DNA of 9,461 nt from Chlorobiales bacterium (GTDB lineage Bacteria > Bacteroidota > Chlorobiia > Chlorobiales > Chlorobiaceae). Position numbers and translations under genes: made by a program. Of this stretch, positions 1-5,969 are shown piece by piece. A model generated the notes under the pieces. It saw only the letters and a list, made by a program, of their open reading frames with translations, was not told the origin of the DNA and searched no databases. Location of the stretch: contig JAKSDC010000157.1 of assembly GCA_022360275.1 (NCBI GenBank), positions 1 to 9,461 on the forward strand, read 5' to 3'. Position 1 is the first letter of the stretch. The number at the start of each line of letters is the position of its first letter.

Positions 1-73
<73 letters not shown>

Positions 74-165
74 AAAATAAATACAATGGGTTGTGATCCG
101 GCTATCTACTTCAATGGCTTACTACCCCATCAAAGCAATTGACTTTGGCGTTCACTTGGCAACAA

Positions 166-176
166 TTTCAAAGAAC
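166..176 (-). promoter_or_regulatory. rRNA leader boxA-like antitermination site
   Basis: On the minus strand 176-166 reads GTTCTTTGAAA, about 93 bases before the 16S 5' end. This resembles boxA (E. coli TGCTCTTTAACA), the RNA site through which the NusB/NusE antitermination complex loads on rRNA transcripts. Position and sequence both fit; the assignment is by similarity only. Confidence 0.5.
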
Positions 177-291
177 TCCTTGCTTCGACAGCGTCGTGCA
201 AGGGAAACAAACTTACTCATTCACTCAAAACTTTCCAAAACCTTTTCAACGCTTCTACAGACTTTGTAACTCCGCTCCTTTCAGCGGGAAA

Positions 292-351
292 CTAATGTAC
301 AATACCAACTCCCTAACTTCCAAACACAAATTCAGAAAAAACAAAAAAAGA
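292..351 (-). promoter_or_regulatory. Probable rRNA operon promoter with UP-like T tract
   Basis: On the minus strand a candidate -35 TTGGAA (323-318) is followed after 18 bases by a candidate -10 TACATT (299-294), which would start transcription near 286-288, about 214 bases before 16S. Directly upstream of the -35, 351-336 is almost all T (seven T, one G, six T), where an UP element for the RNA polymerase alpha subunit is expected at strong rRNA promoters. Just inside the transcript, 287-272 can fold into a small hairpin (CCGCT paired with AGCGG, loop of six). The -10 also partly fits the Bacteroidetes-type TAnnTTTG. Neither hexamer is perfect, so the exact start is inferred. Confidence 0.45.
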
Positions 352-375
352 GGCGGGAGTTCAGGAGCCTGAAGT

Positions 376-399
376 TTGTTGAATTGTTGAGCTGTTTAC
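376..399. repeat. 8-mer tandem array (AACANYTC family), copy 1
   Basis: The plus strand reads TTGTTGAA, TTGTTGAG, CTGTTTAC: three degenerate 8-base units. In the opposite strand and another phase this is the AACAGCTC/AACAATTC unit found at 5814-5837 and 5929-5968. The 17 bases 380-396 are the exact reverse complement of 5814-5830. Confidence 0.6.
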
Positions 400-447
400 G
401 GAGAGATTCAGGAGATCGGTAGAGCGGAAATGCCAGGAGGTTACGCC

Positions 448-483
448 ATAGGTACTATAGGACATATAGGACCTATGAGACCT
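448..483. repeat. 9-mer tandem array (ATAGGACCT family)
   Basis: Four consecutive 9-base units: ATAGGTACT, ATAGGACAT, ATAGGACCT and ATGAGACCT. Each differs from the consensus by 0 to 3 bases. The array lies in the pyrG-rrn spacer, about 100 bases upstream of the probable rRNA promoter. No coding role is seen. Confidence 0.75.
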
Positions 484-496
484 ATAATTAGAAGAG

Positions 497-525
497 CTAG
501 ATCAAGTCCGGCATGACTTTCCGGC
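497..525 (-). repeat. Possible remnant of a palindromic dispersed repeat
   Basis: On the minus strand this region contains GTCATGCCGGACTTGATC (517-500). It resembles a dispersed bacterial intergenic repeat I recall in which TGCCGG and CCGGCA arms flank ACTTGAT. Here the second arm is degraded to TCTAGC, so the hairpin no longer forms as in the recalled form. The identification is from memory and not verified. Confidence 0.3.
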
Positions 526-566
526 TATAGCTGCAACTGGCTATCAAGCCGTCGAGCCATCCAGCC

Positions 567-587
567 TTTTCACTTTTGAATTTTGAC
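567..587. repeat. 7-mer tandem array (GTCAAAA family), copy 1
   Basis: The plus strand reads TTTTCAC, TTTTGAA, TTTTGAC: three 7-base units with 0 to 2 changes each. The array lies eight bases downstream of the pyrG stop codon. Related arrays lie at 6658-6685, 7142-7169 and 7372-7399. Confidence 0.65.
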
Positions 588-595
588 TTGTGCCG

Positions 596-2293
596 CTACC
601 CCTGTACCGAGCGTTCTGGCTCTTCAAGCGGTAAAGCATCGGGCTCGAAGGAAAGCTGCCGCGATCCCTGGGCAAATTCTTTGGCCGCCTCGACAAAACC
701 CTTGAAAAGAGGATGCACGCTACGCACCCTGGATTTATATTCGGGATGGAACTGTACGCCGACAAACCACCGATGGCCCTGGAGTTCTATAATCTCAACA
801 AGGTCACCGTTCGGTGACGTGCCGGAAAAAAGCATGCCGTTTTTTTCAAAAGACTCACGGTATTCGTTATTGAATTCGTACCGGTGACGATGCCGTTCAT
901 TGATAAGAAACTTGTCGTAAGCCTTGTGGACGTTGGTGTTCTCTTTAAGAATGCAGGGGTAGCTGCCCAAACGCATGGTGCCGCCTTTCTCCTTGACCTT
1001 CTTTTGATGCTCCATAAGATCGATCACAGGTTGGCGGCACCGTTTATTGAATTCCGTGGAATTAGCCTCGGCAAAACCGCACACGTTTCGGGCAAACTCA
1101 ATCGATGCGCACTGCATACCAAGACAGATTCCCAGAAAAGGAATATTGTTCTCACGGGCATGGCGAATGAAACTGATCTTCCCCTCGATACCTCGATCAC
1201 CGAAACCGGGTGCGACCAGCACACCATGAACATTTTTCAAGAATGCTGCTGCGCTGCCACCATTTTCCTCGGCGTTTTCCGCTCTGAGCAGCCTGACATT
1301 TACCGTAACGTTGTTACTTGCGCCGGCGTGGACAAATGCCTCGAGGATTGACTTGTACGCGTCAGGATATTCGGTGTATTTACCGCATATCGCAATTGTC
1401 ACCTCACCGTCCGTCGGGTGCTTCACCTTGTTGCAGAAATCCCGCCAGTAGGAAAGTTCGGGGTCCTTGAATTTCTTGATATTGAGCTTCTTCAATACAC
1501 GCTTGTCAAGCTGCTCGTTGAGCAACATCAACGGCACGTCATAAATAGTCCCGCAGTCGTTCAGACCAATGACATCGGACTCATGAAGGTTACAGAAGTG
1601 CCCCACCTTGTTCTTTATCTCTCTGGAGAGCGGCTTCTCACTGCGGCAGACAAGGATGTCGGGCTGAATCCCGGTCTCGAGCAGCATCTTGACGCTGTGC
1701 TGCGTCGGCTTGGTCTTCAGCTCACAGGCCGCCTTGATATAAGGCACAAGGGTCAGATGGATGTTCAGGAGGTTTTTGGGGCCCAGGTCCAGCTTCAGCT
1801 GACGCATGGCTTCGAGGAACGGTAACGACTCGATATCACCGATGGTTCCGCCGATCTCGGTAATCAACACGTCCAGACTGCCGCTTTTCGCCTGTTCGTT
1901 CATTTTCTCCTTGATCTCGTCGATCACATGAGGCACAACCTGAACGGTACCTCCCAGATACTCCCCTTGGCGCTCCTTGTCAATCACCGATTTGTAAACC
2001 CGGCCCATTGTAAGATTGGAAGCCTGTGATGTCGGCTCGTCAAGAAAGCGTTCGTAATGGCCGAGGTCGAGATCTGTCTCTGCACCGTCATCGGTCACAT
2101 AGACCTCGCCGTGCTGGTAGGGCGACATCGTCCCGGGATCGACGTTGATATAGGGATCGTATTTCTGTATCGCCACACGCAGTCCTCGCGACTTCAGAAG
2201 CAATCCAAGGGAAGCGGACAGAATACCTTTGCCAAGAGACGAGACAACCCCTCCTGTAACAAAAATATGCTTTACGTTTTTCGGTCGTGCCAT
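596..2293 (-). CDS. pyrG: CTP synthase (glutamine hydrolysing)
   Basis: CTP synthase converts UTP to CTP with ATP and ammonia from glutamine, the last step of de novo pyrimidine nucleotide synthesis, in the cytoplasm. The protein is 565 residues from the ATG at 2293. The N-terminal synthetase domain (about 1-290) has the nucleotide loop TGGVVSSLGKG (13-23), the DPYINVDPGTMSPYQHGEV segment (46-64) and the UTP/CTP site TKPTQHSVK (194-202). The C-terminal class I glutaminase domain has the nucleophile Cys390 in GICLG and the His516/Glu518 pair in QFHPEY. It is about 20 residues longer than E. coli PyrG, the excess being an acidic, proline-rich tail. A TTG at 2314 would add seven residues, but the family begins MARPKN, so the ATG is preferred; neither start has a clear Shine-Dalgarno. 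It lies 108 bases after the CDGSH gene. Confidence 0.97.
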   Translation of the reverse strand: MARPKNVKHIFVTGGVVSSLGKGILSASLGLLLKSRGLRVAIQKYDPYINVDPGTMSPYQHGEVYVTDDGAETDLDLGHYERFLDEPTSQASNLTMGRVYKSVIDKERQGEYLGGTVQVVPHVIDEIKEKMNEQAKSGSLDVLITEIGGTIGDIESLPFLEAMRQLKLDLGPKNLLNIHLTLVPYIKAACELKTKPTQHSVKMLLETGIQPDILVCRSEKPLSREIKNKVGHFCNLHESDVIGLNDCGTIYDVPLMLLNEQLDKRVLKKLNIKKFKDPELSYWRDFCNKVKHPTDGEVTIAICGKYTEYPDAYKSILEAFVHAGASNNVTVNVRLLRAENAEENGGSAAAFLKNVHGVLVAPGFGDRGIEGKISFIRHARENNIPFLGICLGMQCASIEFARNVCGFAEANSTEFNKRCRQPVIDLMEHQKKVKEKGGTMRLGSYPCILKENTNVHKAYDKFLINERHRHRYEFNNEYRESFEKNGMLFSGTSPNGDLVEIIELQGHRWFVGVQFHPEYKSRVRSVHPLFKGFVEAAKEFAQGSRQLSFEPDALPLEEPERSVQG

Positions 2294-2321
2294 AACGGTA
2301 AGGGTGTTTTCCAAAGTTGAT

Positions 2322-2335
2322 CGTTTTACAAAACG
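2322..2335. promoter_or_regulatory. Palindrome upstream of pyrG
   Basis: CGTTTTACAAAACG is an inverted repeat with 6-base arms around AC, 28 bases before the pyrG ATG. It could be an operator half-site pair or a small hairpin in the pyrG leader. No T tract follows, so it does not look like a terminator. The function is unknown and chance is possible. Confidence 0.3.
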
Positions 2336-2401
2336 CAGCAGACAACCCCGTCCTCTCAGGTTATCTCGGAACAGGCAGATATCCTGCTTTCATCCCGCCT
2401 A

Positions 2402-2638
2402 CTACAGCGACAGATGCGAACCGTCGCAGAATGGCTTGTTCCCCGACTGGCCGCAACCGCATATCGCAACGGTTTTCGCCTCTTCAATCTCCACCTTGTA
2501 GGAGTGCATGCCTGTTCCGTGATGGGAACCGTCACAATAGGGCTTGTTTTTCGACAACCCGCATGCACAATATTTTTTCAATCCTGGTTTTTCTTCCAGG
2601 ATATAAGGCTCTTTCCTTTTTTCCATAACTTTCTTCAC
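2402..2638 (-). CDS. Small double-CDGSH iron-sulfur protein
   Basis: A 78-residue protein made of two CDGSH iron-sulfur motifs. Each follows C-x-C-x2-S-x3-P-x-C-D-G-S-H: CACGLSKNKPYCDGSH, then CGCGQSGNKPFCDGSH near the C-terminus. In this family three Cys and one His bind a redox-active [2Fe-2S] cluster, so two clusters are expected. No signal peptide or membrane helix is visible, so it should be cytoplasmic. The partner and physiological role of such small bacterial proteins are largely unsettled; redox or cluster transfer is inferred. I prefer the GTG start at 2638 because GAGGTGA (2656-2650), overlapping the gyrA stop, lies 11 bases upstream. An ATG at 2626 would give 74 residues and has only a poor site. 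It follows gyrA by 16 bases and is probably co-transcribed with it. Confidence 0.93.
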   Translation of the reverse strand: MKKVMEKRKEPYILEEKPGLKKYCACGLSKNKPYCDGSHHGTGMHSYKVEIEEAKTVAICGCGQSGNKPFCDGSHLSL

Positions 2639-2654
2639 GTGTTACACTGTCACC

Positions 2655-5132
2655 TCAGGAATCAAAAAGCTCAATCTGCTCCTCCGGGCCGTCATCGACC
2701 TCTTCATCTCCGTTTTTCGGAACTCTTGCAGTGGCAGAGACCGAGTCACCTGTCATAAGCCTGATAAGCCTGACCCCCGAAGTATTTCGACCGGTCAGCC
2801 TGATACTGGAAACGTGCTGGCGATTGACAATACCGTTAGCTGTAATAATGATCAGATCGTCGCCGTCATTGACGTCGAGCAGACCGACGAGATTGCCTAC
2901 TTTCTCATGTGCCTTCAACGTGATAACCCCACGGGCACCGCGTTTCGTCAGCCGGTAATCCTCAACTTTGCTGCGCTTGCCGAACCCGTTGTCCGTAACG
3001 GCCAGCAGCGACGTGTCGGCACGTTTGGAGGTCACCATGGAGATGCAATGCTCACCTTCATCCAGGGTTATCCCTTTTACCCCCATGGCGGTTCTTCCCA
3101 TTGGCCGAACGTCTTTTTCGGCAAAACGAACCGCATACCCGGAATTCTTGGCCATGATAATATCATGCTCACCATCGGTCAGGCGCGCATCGATCAGTTC
3201 ATCGTCTTCTTCTATGGTAATGGCGGCGATACCGTTACGGCGCGGTCGTGAGAATGCCTCGATTTCGGTTTTCTTGATAATCCCCCTGGATGTCGCCATG
3301 ACGATGAACAGCGGATCATCGAAATTCTTCACGTTGATATATGCCCTGATCTTCTCACCCGGCTGCAGTTCCATGATATTTGCCAGAGACCTACCCCGCG
3401 CCGCACGCCCACCTTCAGGAATCTCGTATACCTTCAACCAGTAACACCGGCCCATGTTGGTAAAGAACAAAATATAATTGTGCGTTGACGCAATGAACAT
3501 ATGCTCCACAAAGTCTTCGTGCCGGGCCTGGGCTCCGGTTACGCCCTTGCCGCCCCTGGCCTGACGCCGGTAACCGGAAACAGGAAAACGCTTGATAAAA
3601 CCTTCGTGCGTGATCGTGATTACAACATCTTCCTGGGCGATCATATCCTCGATGGAGAACTCGCCTTCCTGCGGCCTGATTTCAGTGCGCCGCTCGTCAC
3701 CGTAAACCTGCTTGACTTTCAACAGTTCATCCTTGATGATCTGCATCTGTCTTTCAGGATTTGCAAGGATAAAACGCAGCTCCTCGATCAGCGTAAGGGT
3801 CTCGTTATAGTCCTTTTCGATTTTTTCACGCTCCATGCCGGTAAGACGCTGCAGTCTCATTTCCAGAACAGCTTTCGACTGCACTTCGGTCAACCCGAAC
3901 TTTTCCATCAACCGTTCCTGAGCCACCGCGGCATTCTTCGACTGGCGTATCGTCGTGATCACTTCATCGAGATTATCGAGACAGATCTTCAAGCCCTCGA
4001 GAATATGTGCTTTCTTTTCGGCAGCTGCCAGCTCGAATGTGGTTCTGCGAAGAATAATCTCATTGCGGTGCTTGAGATACTCCTGCATCATCTCTTTCAG
4101 GTTCAGCACTTTCGGCACCCCATTGACAAGAGCGAGCAAAATGACTCCGAAAGTATCCTGCATCGGTGTATGCTTGTAGAGATGGTTCAGCACCACTTTG
4201 GCAACCGCATCACGCTTCAGCTCGATGACAAGACGCATCCCGTCACGATCTGATTCATCGCGGATATCGGCGATCCCTTCAATTTTTTTCTGATGAATCA
4301 GTTCGACGATCTTTTCAATGAGCCGGACCTTGTTTACCTGGTAGGGAAGCTCGGTAACGATAATTGACTCCCGGCCGTTTTTCTGGGTCACTTCGACAAC
4401 CGCCCTTGCACGGATAACCACGCGCCCCCGGCCGGTCCTGTACGCCTGCTTCACGCCTTCATAGCCGTAAATAATCCCGCCTGTAGGAAAGTCGGGAGCG
4501 ATAACATGCTCCATGATCTCATCTACGGCAATCTCCGGATTGTCGATCAATGCGATCAAGCCGTCAACCACCTCATTGAGGTTCTGCGGAGGAATGTTGG
4601 TCGCCATGCCGACAGCAATACCGGATGCACCGTTCACCAGCATGTTCGGCACCGCGGAAGGAAGCACCGTCGGCTCCTCAAGCGAGTCATCGAAGTTCAG
4701 CGCAGTATCGACCGTCTCTTTTTCCAGATCCTTGAGCATCTCACCCGCGATGCTCTTCATTCGTACTTCGGTATAACGCATGGCAGCAGGAGAATCGCCA
4801 TCGATCGACCCGAAGTTACCCTGACCGTCAATCAGCGGGTAGCGCATGGAAAAATCCTGGACCAGGCGCACGATACTGTCATACACCGCGTTATCGCCGT
4901 GCGGGTGAAACTTACCCAGCACCTCACCAACCACACGGGCGGACTTCTTGTACGGCTTTCCCGCCTGCAGACCAAGCTCATGCATGCCGTAGAGCACCCG
5001 CCGGTGGACCGGCTTGAGACCGTCACGAACATCAGGCAGCGCACGGCTCACTATAACCGACATGGAATAATCGAGGTAGGAGTCCCTCATTTCATCTTCT
5101 ATGCTGATCGGTAATATTTTGTCGCGCTGCAT
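2655..5132 (-). CDS. gyrA: DNA gyrase subunit A
   Basis: GyrA is the DNA breakage-reunion subunit of gyrase, which with GyrB introduces negative supercoils using ATP. The 825-residue protein has the winged-helix/tower core (about 1-490). The catalytic Tyr120 lies in AAMRYTEVR, and the quinolone region is HPHGDNAVYDSIVR (76-89). The C-terminal beta-pinwheel carries the GyrA box QARGGKG (524-530), which separates GyrA from ParC, and an acidic tail (EEVDDGPEEQIELFD) ends the protein. Position 81, equivalent to E. coli Ser83, is Asn, while the Asp equivalent to Asp87 is kept at 85. The ATG at 5132 gives the expected N-terminus, although no Shine-Dalgarno is evident. It lies 85 bases after rsfS. 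The gyrB partner is not in the window. Confidence 0.97.
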   Translation of the reverse strand: MQRDKILPISIEDEMRDSYLDYSMSVIVSRALPDVRDGLKPVHRRVLYGMHELGLQAGKPYKKSARVVGEVLGKFHPHGDNAVYDSIVRLVQDFSMRYPLIDGQGNFGSIDGDSPAAMRYTEVRMKSIAGEMLKDLEKETVDTALNFDDSLEEPTVLPSAVPNMLVNGASGIAVGMATNIPPQNLNEVVDGLIALIDNPEIAVDEIMEHVIAPDFPTGGIIYGYEGVKQAYRTGRGRVVIRARAVVEVTQKNGRESIIVTELPYQVNKVRLIEKIVELIHQKKIEGIADIRDESDRDGMRLVIELKRDAVAKVVLNHLYKHTPMQDTFGVILLALVNGVPKVLNLKEMMQEYLKHRNEIILRRTTFELAAAEKKAHILEGLKICLDNLDEVITTIRQSKNAAVAQERLMEKFGLTEVQSKAVLEMRLQRLTGMEREKIEKDYNETLTLIEELRFILANPERQMQIIKDELLKVKQVYGDERRTEIRPQEGEFSIEDMIAQEDVVITITHEGFIKRFPVSGYRRQARGGKGVTGAQARHEDFVEHMFIASTHNYILFFTNMGRCYWLKVYEIPEGGRAARGRSLANIMELQPGEKIRAYINVKNFDDPLFIVMATSRGIIKKTEIEAFSRPRRNGIAAITIEEDDELIDARLTDGEHDIIMAKNSGYAVRFAEKDVRPMGRTAMGVKGITLDEGEHCISMVTSKRADTSLLAVTDNGFGKRSKVEDYRLTKRGARGVITLKAHEKVGNLVGLLDVNDGDDLIIITANGIVNRQHVSSIRLTGRNTSGVRLIRLMTGDSVSATARVPKNGDEEVDDGPEEQIELFDS

Positions 5133-5217
5133 GTTGGTACTTGTAACTGAATGAATGAAAAACTAACGGGGCCAATGTATGAAATACCCTATTAAAGGTA
5201 AAGCCTTTTGAACATCA

Positions 5218-5640
5218 TCAAACACCTTCCGAACCCTGTGCAACAGTGTTTTTGAGAGTGTGCTTCGGGGCATCACCCCAGAGCGATTCCAGGTCATAGA
5301 ACTTGCGTTCGTCAGGCATGAAAATATGTACCACCACATCGACATAATCAAGCAGAATCCAGTGAAGCGTATCAGCTCCCTCGATATGCAGGGGGCGTTC
5401 ATCGTCATGTTTCAGTTCATCGACAATATACTCATAGGCTGCTTTTGCCTTTCGTTCGGAATCAGCAGTTGCTATCACAAAAAAATCCGTTATGCTCGTT
5501 AACCCCCTTACATCGAGAATCGTCACCTTTTCACATTTTTTCTCCAGCGACAGCTCTGCTGCTTTCTTCGCAAGCAGTTCGCTTAACGCAACATCTCTTA
5601 CCTCAAGTTTCTTACCTTCCTCACGATTCGGTTCAGCCAT
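5218..5640 (-). CDS. rsfS: Ribosomal silencing factor RsfS (YbeB/iojap family)
   Basis: RsfS binds ribosomal protein uL14 on the 50S subunit and blocks joining of 30S and 50S subunits, lowering translation in starvation or stationary phase. The 140-residue protein has the full family core: ITDFFVIATADSERKAKAAY (50-69), then a central HIEG, LHWILLDYVDVVVHIF, and the closing FYDLESLWGDA. An N-terminal extension of about 15 charged residues and a short C-terminal tail lie outside the core. The ATG at 5640 is supported by GGAGG at 5648-5644, though the spacing is short (3 bases). An unusual stem-plus-T7 element sits just upstream (5662-5694). RsfS is often found beside nadD in other bacteria; here its neighbours are tsaB and gyrA. 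Confidence 0.95.
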   Translation of the reverse strand: MAEPNREEGKKLEVRDVALSELLAKKAAELSLEKKCEKVTILDVRGLTSITDFFVIATADSERKAKAAYEYIVDELKHDDERPLHIEGADTLHWILLDYVDVVVHIFMPDERKFYDLESLWGDAPKHTLKNTVAQGSEGV

Positions 5641-5661
5641 AAACCTCCGTTTAGCTCGATT

Positions 5662-5694
5662 AAAAAAACGTTTGTTCCAGGTCCTACGGGGAAC
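5662..5694 (-). terminator. Terminator- or attenuator-like hairpin before rsfS
   Basis: On the minus strand GTTCC (5694-5690) pairs with GGAAC (5678-5674) around an 11-base loop. AAACG and seven T (5668-5662) follow. A second stem, CAGCCG with CGGCTG (5715-5696, loop of eight), lies immediately upstream. The element ends 21 bases before the rsfS ATG. The stem is short and the T tract starts five bases away, so it is a weak candidate. It could end a short leader transcript or a small RNA, or condition rsfS expression. Confidence 0.3.
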
Positions 5695-5721
5695 TCAGCC
5701 GGCCTTAAGCGGCTGTATTAA

Positions 5722-5749
5722 AATATAGTAATAATCAACTCATTCCGAA
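5722..5749 (-). promoter_or_regulatory. Weak candidate promoter for rsfS
   Basis: On the minus strand TTCGGA (5749-5744) and TATATT (5727-5722) are 16 bases apart in an A/T-rich stretch. Transcription would begin near 5714, at the start of the hairpin region before rsfS. The -35 matches only half of the sigma-70 consensus, so this is tentative. Confidence 0.22.
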
Positions 5750-5813
5750 GAAGACGGTTCAACCCCTCCATAACTATCCAAGCTTAAAAACCTCTTTCCA
5801 AACTAACGCACAG

Positions 5814-5837
5814 AACAGCTCAACAATTCACTATTTC
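5814..5837. repeat. 8-mer tandem array (AACANYTC family), copy 2
   Basis: Units are AACAGCTC, AACAATTC and the degraded ACTATTTC. The first 17 bases (5814-5830) are identical to the reverse complement of 380-396 in the spacer after pyrG. This is more likely a family relationship between arrays than chance. Confidence 0.6.
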
Positions 5838-5880
5838 TTCACATGATAGCAATACCTTTTCAGGAACTCACATTCCCTTT

Positions 5881-5922
5881 TACGAGTACGAGTACGGTTA
5901 CCGCTTCGCTGATTACGACTAC
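5881..5922. repeat. 6-mer array (GAGTAC family)
   Basis: After TAC at 5881 come GAGTAC, GAGTAC, GGTTAC, CGCTTC, a 3-base GCT, GATTAC and GACTAC. The repeat is built on a 3-base (N-N-N then TAC) rhythm and reads like Glu-Tyr/Asp-Tyr codons. No start codon or ribosome site puts it in a real open frame, so I treat it as an intergenic repeat. Confidence 0.6.
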
Positions 5923-5928
5923 GCGCGG

Positions 5929-5968
5929 AACAATTCAACAGTTCAACAAATAAACACTTCAACAACTA
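5929..5968. repeat. 8-mer tandem array (AACANYTC family), copy 3
   Basis: Five 8-base units in perfect register: AACAATTC, AACAGTTC, AACAAATA, AACACTTC and AACAACTA. The array stops one base short of the tsaB stop codon (5970-5972). It is the longest copy of this family in the window. Confidence 0.75.
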
Positions 5969-5969
5969 C

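Larger units (their letters stand above)
74..595. other. pyrG-rrn intergenic region: repeat mosaic plus rRNA leader
   Basis: This 522-base spacer has no credible gene. From left to right it holds the 16S leader with a boxA-like site, the probable rRNA promoter (292-351), and an 8-mer tandem array (376-399). Beyond these come a 9-mer array (448-483), a fragment resembling a dispersed palindromic repeat (497-525), and a 7-mer array (567-587) eight bases past the pyrG stop. Several short inverted repeats occur on the minus strand (for example ATAGC with GCTAT around 529-546). None is followed by a convincing T tract, so no clear terminator separates pyrG from the rRNA promoter. Confidence 0.7.
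5641..5969. other. tsaB-rsfS intergenic region with three tandem arrays
   Basis: This 329-base spacer carries no gene. It holds, from the rsfS side, the rsfS ribosome site, two hairpins with a T7 tract (5662-5715), a weak promoter candidate, an 8-mer array (5814-5837), a 6-mer array (5881-5922) and a second 8-mer array (5929-5968) touching the tsaB stop codon. No tRNA cloverleaf or open frame with a credible start was seen on either strand. Confidence 0.7.

Noticed and set aside
86..100. GGATCACAACCC on the minus strand resembling the 16S 3' end (GGATCACCTCC)
   Set aside because: It lies just upstream of the 16S 5' end, is a partial match only, and has no rRNA sequence before it.
139..372. 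Plus-strand 77-codon frame in the rRNA leader
   Set aside because: It overlaps the rRNA promoter and boxA-like site on the other strand; composition and translation (Gln, Phe, Asn, Lys rich) look non-coding.
357..374. TTCAGG-CCTGAA inverted repeat followed by a T-rich run as the pyrG terminator
   Set aside because: The hairpin loop is very small and the T run begins about nine bases away; the T tract is better explained as an UP element of the rRNA promoter.
3501..5114. Plus-strand open frames of 250 and 202 codons opposite gyrA
   Set aside because: Antisense shadows within a full-length GyrA frame, with no recognisable domain.
5194..5208. AAAGG-CCTTT hairpin after rsfS as a terminator
   Set aside because: A five-base A/T-rich stem with only three T following; too weak, and gyrA probably needs no terminator here.
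448..5968. Tandem arrays as a CRISPR
   Set aside because: Units are 6 to 9 bases, directly adjacent, without spacers, and no cas gene is present.
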